Source: Tetragonia tetragonoides
Taxonomy: Eukaryota; Streptophyta; Magnoliopsida; Caryophyllales; Aizoaceae
DNA: 64,000 nt
Direction: 5' to 3'
NCBI GenBank assembly: GCA_038025085.1
Contig: CM076147.1
Location: 33,640,766 to 33,704,765, forward strand
The notes under the pieces are model-generated. The model had not been told where the DNA came from and did not search any database. It was given only the letters and a program-made list of their open reading frames with translations. The translations under genes and the position numbers were made by a program. Positions 57,933-64,000 of this stretch are shown here, piece by piece; within the stretch, counting starts at the first letter, position 1, and every line of letters starts with the position of its first letter.

Positions 57933-59437
57933 TGTAGACACCCTAATCGGTTCTCATCCCTTGGCACCGCAATGCCCGATGATGATGGTAATGGATTAAC
58001 ATGGACGTAAGTAGAAAAGGACATTGCTCGGAAATCTAGACCAAATTTCTTGAAACCTCAGTCTTTGGCTAGCCCTTGTTATAAGGCCTCAATCAGGTTC
58101 CCGGATCAAGTGATATCGCGTCTCGAAGATTTGGGTCAAAAACGCTCAATCCTGACCCCTGGGTCAGCCCAAGGGCAATTTCGTGATTTACTGAGCACAA
58201 AAAGTCAAAAAACCCTAGACACACGCGCGCCTCCGGGCCCAGCGGCTGACGCTGTCAGTCCGGCGGCACATGCGTGACAGCGGGGGCCCTCAGGGCAGCC
58301 ACTGGGCCGAGCGGTAGCCGCTAGGCTCCAGCTGCCTTCCGGTTGGCCGCTGGGCCTGATTTTTGGCTGGGCCGAGTTTTGGCGCCGGGTTTCTTGCCCT
58401 AAGCCCCTAATTCCGCCCCCTAACTCTATAAATACTCCCTTTCACCCACTTTTGAGAGAGGTTGGTCAGTTTATAATTTTGAGAGCATTGAGAGCACAAA
58501 TATTCCCAAATCATAGAGAATTCAGATTTTGAAGACTCAAGCAAGCCATTGCACCCAACCTAGCACCCAAGATTGAAGAACAATTCCAATTCTACTAGTC
58601 CCGTTCGAATAGAACGTCCAGGTTAACCATCCTGAGGGCCTAAATTCTTTATTTAATCTCTTGTTTATTGTTTATAATCATGTTTTATTTAGCTTTTGAT
58701 TATGGTTAGATAAATTTGCATGCTTGGGTCCTTGTAATTAATTATGCATGATTAGCTTAATTTAAAGTTTGCATCTTTTTATTAGTTTTTGCAAGTTTGC
58801 ATCTTTTTATAGTTTGTGCATGCATGTAGCAACCTCCTAGGTTTATTTTAGCATAAAGTTAATATTTTTGCATTGCTCTTCCTTTGAAGTTACTAACAAA
58901 TCTATTGACGTGCATATGCAATGCTTGGCGCGTTTAGCAAAGTGTGGTAGGTTGGAGCGTTAAATTATTGTTCTTATCTCTTGTTTATGTTTGATAATAG
59001 TATGCATGTAAATTGGATATAAATTGTGCAAAGTGATAACATAGGTAATTTGGTTTGTTCAACCCACCTAGTTAATGTAGGATCTTGGACGACCGGATTT
59101 ATATGGAACCATATAGTATAGATAAATATTTGACATGGATAGGCTTAGTAGAGGCCATTTATTCGGGCAATTTAGATGAGATTCGTTTTGTTTATTTCGT
59201 ACCTACACCCCCGAACTCAATATTTGGCCCCTTTTAGGTATGAGTCAATTCCCAATAGGAATTGGGTGTACTTTTGATGGTTTCCAATTGTTTCCTAAAA
59301 ATTGGTGGCAGCTTCATTACTTGCAAATTATTATTCCCCGTTATAATTAAATTTAAATTGCATATGACGTATTATTTAAGAACCATTAATTTCAACTAAA
59401 TACCTCAATTAGCGCCGGAAGGGCGAGGATTCTTACA
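57933..59437 (+). repeat. 3' LTR of Tat element, copy 2
   Basis: This 1505-bp LTR starts TGTAGACACCCTAATCGG and ends GGATTCTTACA. It aligns with 13024-14488 but is about 40 bases longer, partly because the GC island at 58225-58390 has extra GCCGCTGGGC-type sequence. A TATA box (TATAAATA) lies at 58427-58434. Confidence 0.85.
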
Positions 59438-60900
59438 TGGTGAAAAGGGTGGTGACATAGTCGCTAGAGCGCAATTGTACTGATTTTTTTTTATATAGGT
59501 AAATGTTCAGTTTCCATTTCTCTCAAAACGAAAAATAAAAAATTCAATGTTCTACTAATATATTTAAAGTTTTCTTGGGAAAAAAGTTACAACAAAATAT
59601 CAATTTAACCCCTTTAGGTTATTTCCAAACATTTATTCCTTTTAAACATCTATTATCCCGTTCTTTTCATTGATACCATTTACCATTCACTTTAGTTCAG
59701 TTATGTAAATTTTGTTTGTTAAATAGTGCAACTTGTTTTTTCTCTCACAATATTATCCATTTTGCTCACTTCATTCAATTTAACAGTCATTTTTCACATT
59801 TAAGGTAAACTTTAACTATTAATTTGCTAATATGAAAATTTAGTTGCAATACAAAGTCTTGGTTGCCTTTGTTTTTAAGTATTTCAAAACAATAAGAAAT
59901 ATTTTAATAGCTTTGAACAACATAAAGGTTAGTTGATCACATTTAAATGTTAAAGTTGACATCAAAAGACAAATATGACTATTAGTTTCAGATCGAGTGT
60001 GGAGTTTATTTTAGTTTGATTCAGTTTAAAAGGGCAATGATTTAATGTTTAAACAAACAGAGCAATGATATATCAACATTTTTTAAAATATATTGTGCAT
60101 CGCACAGGTACTAAATTAGTTTGGTACTAATTTCAGGCCTTGAATTTTTAAACTCATAATAAATTGATTACCCGATCTATACCAATTCACGATCTAGGTA
60201 TTCGGATTTGTTGGAGCCAATAACCGATAGTATTCATATTAGCATGTTGTACTAAGATAAGTTATGAGACTTAGTTCCACTAATATTCATATAAGTTGTG
60301 ATTTTAGGAAATCATATTTGTTGGTATGATAAAACAATTGTTGTTTTTGATAATGAAGTACAAAAATTATTTGACTCTAAGAAATAACGATTTCTAATTA
60401 AAAAAAGAACCAACTATTCATTTGATCCAATTCTAGATCCCAAATTCAAGAAATATGTACTAATTGGATCCACTTTCTTTCAAAAACTAGATATTCTGAT
60501 TGGATATTCTATCATGCTCACTCTTAAAATAGGCCAGAAGACCAACGACTGATACATAAAGGAAAAAAAATCAAAATGAAAAATAGCCAGAAACTACGAA
60601 GTAGAAACTACGAGAGATGTATTGTGAACCTTTTTAGGAGTATGCATGGCAATGTTTTCCCACACCTTAACATGTTATGTAATAAGGTAAATACACAAAT
60701 TTGATACGATAGATGCCTTTTAATAGTTACCAGCGGTTAATTAAAAAGGATAGAGTAACTAATACTAATTACTTTAAATTTGTAATATTACTTTTACCAA
60801 TACTACCACTGAAACTATAAACAACACCAGAATTAACAAGTTTAGATTATCATTATTTTATTTTTAGCATGCCCAACATCTCTTCTTGGACAATGAATAT
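59438..60900. other. Intergenic sequence right of copy 2
   Basis: AT-rich DNA with no supportable gene. The first bases after the LTR (TGGTGAAAAGGG) do not match the satellite that follows copy 1, so the two copies sit in different surroundings. Confidence 0.4.
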
Positions 60901-61065
60901 TTATATTTCAGGAGTTGTAAAAGCCACAAAGAAGAGGAGACCAAGGAAGAAGAGCGGCACGAAGAGTAGGAATGATGGAGGCACGACCAACGATGGGAGC
61001 AGGTAAGGGCCTGATACTAGAATCGATGCGATCACCAACAACACAAAAACTACTTTCATGTTCAT
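60901..61065 (-). CDS. Possible small membrane protein, 54 residues
   Basis: The frame starts MNMKVVFVLLVIASILVSGP and ends FVAFTTPEI. It has two hydrophobic segments (about 4-18 and 30-49) separated by PYLLPSLVVPPS, so it could be a small two-pass membrane protein or a secreted peptide with a signal sequence. The longer open frame begins with a non-ATG codon, so the ATG at 61065 is chosen. A minus-strand TATA box (CTATATAAA) lies about 120 bases upstream and a CT-rich leader lies between. I recognise no family. It could be a real small gene or a chance frame. Confidence 0.4.
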   Translation of the reverse strand: MNMKVVFVLLVIASILVSGPYLLPSLVVPPSFLLFVPLFFLGLLFFVAFTTPEI

Positions 61066-62761
61066 ATTGTCTTTCTTTCTTTCGCTCTCTCTCTTAACTT
61101 GATGATCTTCGGATCCTAATGACAATGTTAACGATTGCAAATCACGGTTGGAAAATAGGAAATAATATAAGGAATAAAAGATTTATATAGCAAAAGAGAG
61201 AAATGAAATCAAAGAGAGACAGAGAATGAAAACTATAAGAACAAGTGTTTAGCAACTAAAATAAGATAAGATTAGGCTTAATATGGTAGTAAAATAATAA
61301 TAAATTTAAACTCTATTGCTTTATATCAGATCACATTCGATGTATCTTCCCATAAATATTATAATCCATATAGTTTTTCTAATTTTATGATTTATTTCCT
61401 TGTTACTTGTATCGACTCCTATATTTAGCCGATCTCTTTAAATTCTTTTAAAATTATATTTTTAGTAAGTAATCTACTCCATGTCATTTTAGTTTATTGC
61501 TTTGAATATAACTTATAATTTTATATTCTATGAATAAACTTAACATACATTCTAACCCTGTCAATAGGTGGTATAATGTATTAGTAATTAGCACATATGA
61601 TGCTACTATTTGTTGTTATTATGACAAAAAAGTTTAATCAATGTTTATGTTTGTTTTTATTACTTCTAGTTATTAATTATGGATTCTGGTGAACATAGTT
61701 AATAGTATTATAACAAGTCCTCTAGTTTTCATTTGAAAGGGTGTAAGAAACATGTGAAAATAACCCTACAAGAATAATATGTCCTCGCATTAAGTAGTAC
61801 TTTTAGTTACAATACGTAGCTAATTCATTGACTAAAATCTTAATTTGAAGGAAAAGGAAATCCATACAAAAAGGTGTACAATATAAACTAGTAATATGAG
61901 AAATAGTGAAACCGATCAGCTTTCTAAGATGGGGGTTCATAGGTCTAATAATCTGTACCTATGGACGTCATATTAAGGCTTTAAGGGCCTTAGAATCTTT
62001 GTTGTAAGTTTTTGGCTATGAGTTGCCTCATTAAATATTATTCTACTATTAAAAAAAAAATACTCTTGGTAGATATTGCATTTGTAATGCGCTACGCGAG
62101 TTTTCATTATGTTGACTTTCAGTTTTCTGCATAATTATAGAGGTAGGAGCCATACTTGACAACTAGAGTAGAGAACTCCCTCTAACACATAAGTAGAGAA
62201 CTCCATTTGACAAGTTTTACCTATTATTTATTGGGCAGGGTGAATTTATCATCCTTATATCCTCTAATGATATCCCATTTGTCTAAACCCTAATCGAAAT
62301 TAAAACTTCTTGAAGTCCCACTAAAGACCAAATCAAAAGGTGAGGTTGAGTAAAACTTTTGTAGGGTTAATTGTAGACCATAAAGACAACAAAAAATAGA
62401 CGCACTAGCAAAGATTTACAGAGTACATAATACAAGGAAAAAAAGAAGTCAACTCAGTCACACAGACCACAGTCCAGTCCACTGCATACATGATCATTCT
62501 CAATAATCTTCCTTGATCCCATCGCAATGTACTAATCTCACTCAAATCACTAGATCATCTCTAAAGTCCCTTAACTTTTCCAAAATCCAACCTTTTCTTT
62601 TTCTGGGTTCATTAAGATTCAAAACCCTTCGCTTCTGAACTCCCAATATTCTGAAATCAAGTTTGGCCAATCAATCAAGGCCTTTGATCATACACATTGT
62701 TCTTGTTTTTTTTTGTTGTTGGGTTTTTGTGTTTGTGTTGTTGGGTTCTGAAGGAAACAAA
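61066..62761. other. Intergenic sequence and leader of the right-most gene
   Basis: AT-rich intergenic DNA between the small minus-strand ORF and the arabinokinase-like exon. The last 200 bases (62560-62761) are CT-rich like a plant 5' leader. No other gene is seen. Confidence 0.4.
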
Positions 62762-62857
62762 ATGGGGTTAAAGAAGGAATCAGAAAATGGGTCATCACCA
62801 CAATCACCAAATTCCCTTGTTTTTGCTTACTATGTTTCTGGTCATGGCTTTGGCCAC

Positions 62858-62865
<8 letters not shown>
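62762..62865 (+). CDS. L-arabinokinase-like gene, first exon only (broken or unfinished)
   Basis: The ATG at 62762 opens MGLKKESENGSSPQSPNS followed by LVFAYYVSGHGFGHAT, the start of plant L-arabinokinase (ARA1) proteins, where a glycosyltransferase-like N-terminal domain precedes a GHMP sugar kinase. ARA1 phosphorylates L-arabinose in the cytosol for salvage. After HAT, where known relatives continue RVVEV, the sequence is a pure CT tract (62863-62889) and then a stop. No usable GT donor follows the motif and no later ARA1 exon is recognisable up to 64000. It is either a gene with a disrupted exon end, a partial duplicate, or a gene whose next exon lies outside the window. Confidence 0.6.

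Positions 62866-62889
<24 letters not shown>
62863..62889. repeat. (CT)n microsatellite
   Basis: About 13 CT units follow the arabinokinase-like codons without a break. Confidence 0.9.
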
Positions 62890-62893
<4 letters not shown>

Positions 62894-64000
62894 TGATAAG
62901 GGTATTTCAATTTTGTTTCTGCATTGTATTGTTTTCTGCATTTATCAATCATACACATTCTTGTTTAATGTGGGCATTTCAATTTTGTTACATCAATGTA
63001 TTGGTTTCTGAAATTATCCATCTCTACTACTGTTTGATTATTGGTTTGGAAAAGATTACTGATTTGGGGTGGAAAGTTGGTAATGGTGAAATTTATCAGT
63101 TTCCAAATTCTTGCAGTTATTGTGAACCTGACCCATATGGAATAGTGGAACTATTGTGGTAGTATGAAACTATGCCTGAAATTATCAAATTTTCTGCTTT
63201 TATTCTAAAGTAGGAAACTGAATATTGAGATAATTCAGTGGACTCTTGACATCGTTGATGATATTGAAGGTATTCCCCATTTAGCACCTCAATATTGACG
63301 ATGAGATTCATTGGGGTTTTATTATTAATGGTCTTTTTGCCTTCAACCAATTAGCAACCTGGTTGGCACACATTGTTAAACAGAAATACAGGATTTTCAG
63401 AAGATGTAGAGAGAAAAATGGATTTAGAAGCTGTTTTCCCTCCAAATTCTGTGGCAACTAAGTCTAATTCTATCCCTGTGTGAATGCTCTTTCTAGTAAT
63501 GGCTTAATGATCAAGAGTTAACTCAGCCCTTGCATGCATTTGTCGTGCCCAGTTGTTTTAATGGCTTGGCTCAAACTGAAGGAAGTATGATGAGTTAACA
63601 AAAATGTTACAAATAGCAATCTTATGAAATGGCTTAATTTGTCCAGAACTCGTTACTTGGAAAATAACCGATTGGATGCTATTTGGCTATACTTAAGAGG
63701 TTTTGGAAGGAGAGGAGCCAAAAACTTTCCGGAAATAGATATTTGTTTGTATAGCTACCTCTATTGAGCTATGCATGCAATCTGAAATGGGAGTTAAAGA
63801 TGAGACTGTTGTGGTAGCATCCTCCTATACCACCAAAAGTAAGCATTTGACTAGAAAATCTTGAATCAAAGTACGTTTTATTTCTCCTTAGCTCCTGTTG
63901 GGAGAGCCAAAGTAGAAGCACACACATTTTTAGATGAATGCCGGTCAAATTTATGGGGGAAGGTTCCTATGTCCTAGGAAAGACCTCCATGTTAATGGTT
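62890..64000. other. Unassigned sequence at right edge
   Basis: No clear exon is recognised. Short open pieces such as EAHTFLDECRSNLWGKV near 63920 do not match ARA1 or another family known to me. It could be a long first intron or unrelated intergenic DNA. Confidence 0.35.

Larger units (their letters stand above)
53422..59437 (+). mobile_element. Tat-lineage retrotransposon, 3' half (copy 2)
   Basis: Homologous base by base, with indels, to 8509-14488 of copy 1. It holds the GC island, T-rich tract, antisense PMD gene, 66-bp tandem repeats, polypurine tract and 3' LTR. All sense genes and antisense gene 1 are missing: homology begins inside the TATA region of antisense gene 1 (ATATAGGGCTCGCGCGG against ATATAGAGCTCGCACGG). 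It has the same orientation as copy 1, about 45 kb away. Confidence 0.88.

Noticed and set aside
13024..59437. The two 3' LTRs as 5' and 3' LTRs of one 45-kb element
   Set aside because: Each LTR has its own polypurine tract and antisense gene directly upstream, and host genes lie between them, so they are the 3' ends of two separate insertions.
62663..62896. Longer frame upstream of the arabinokinase-like ATG
   Set aside because: It opens with a non-ATG codon and reads leader sequence; the ATG at 62762 fits the family N-terminus better.
1..64000. CRISPR arrays, bacterial operons, tRNA or rRNA genes
   Set aside because: The DNA is plant nuclear; no spaced repeat array, no operon-like gene spacing and no cloverleaf or rRNA sequence was recognised by eye. 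A tRNAscan run could still find a missed tRNA.

Overview
The window is nuclear DNA of a flowering plant, almost certainly a eudicot. It is AT-rich, with intron-bearing genes whose closest remembered relatives are eudicot proteins, long LTR-retrotransposon remains, MITEs and a satellite. Nothing in it fixes the species; a Caryophyllales origin is only a weak impression from repeat style.

Left flank, 1-16128. Positions 1-14488 are the 3' part of one large, dead Ty3/gypsy element of Tat (Retand/Ogre-like) type on the plus strand. It holds a gag/linker remnant, protease, a frameshifted reverse transcriptase, an integrase, two spliced genes on the opposite strand, short tandem repeats, a polypurine tract and a 1465-bp 3' LTR (13024-14488). 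A foreign LTR-like block (2806 to about 5167) has replaced most of the RNase H region. The first antisense gene (6859-8407) resembles plant DUF7745 proteins; the second (9161-11913) is a seven-exon plant mobile domain (PMD) gene. The LTR abuts 3.65 copies of a 312-bp satellite, then a MITE.

Middle, 16149-51673. A cluster of degenerate dispersed repeats (16149-21190) is followed by five host genes. They are an intronless fasciclin-like arabinogalactan protein (22745-23593, +), a selenoprotein-H-like protein lacking the CxxC redox motif (24304-29611, -), a GT14 / Core-2 I-branching family glycosyltransferase (31794-38847, -), a plastid lipid-associated protein/fibrillin (42544-46007, +) and a FAM32A homologue (46438-48915, -). 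Exon structures were rebuilt by hand and every joint keeps frame. They are independent single-copy type genes with no pathway link. Introns carry MITEs and foldbacks.

Right flank, 51674-64000. A truncated LTR-like sequence joins at 53421/53422 to a second copy of the Tat element's 3' half. This copy has the antisense PMD gene at 54100-56855 and an LTR at 57933-59437. Comparing the two copies supports the antisense gene: five exon lengths are identical and the splice sites are conserved. Each copy is broken by different stops, mostly at Trp codons. Further right are a possible 54-residue membrane peptide (60901-61065, -) and the first exon of an L-arabinokinase-like gene (62762-62865, +) that runs straight into a CT microsatellite.

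The most interesting system is the Tat element carrying two tandem, intron-containing antisense host-like genes (DUF7745-like and PMD) between pol and the 3' LTR, with GC-rich CAGCGGCC islands flanking them and inside the LTR.
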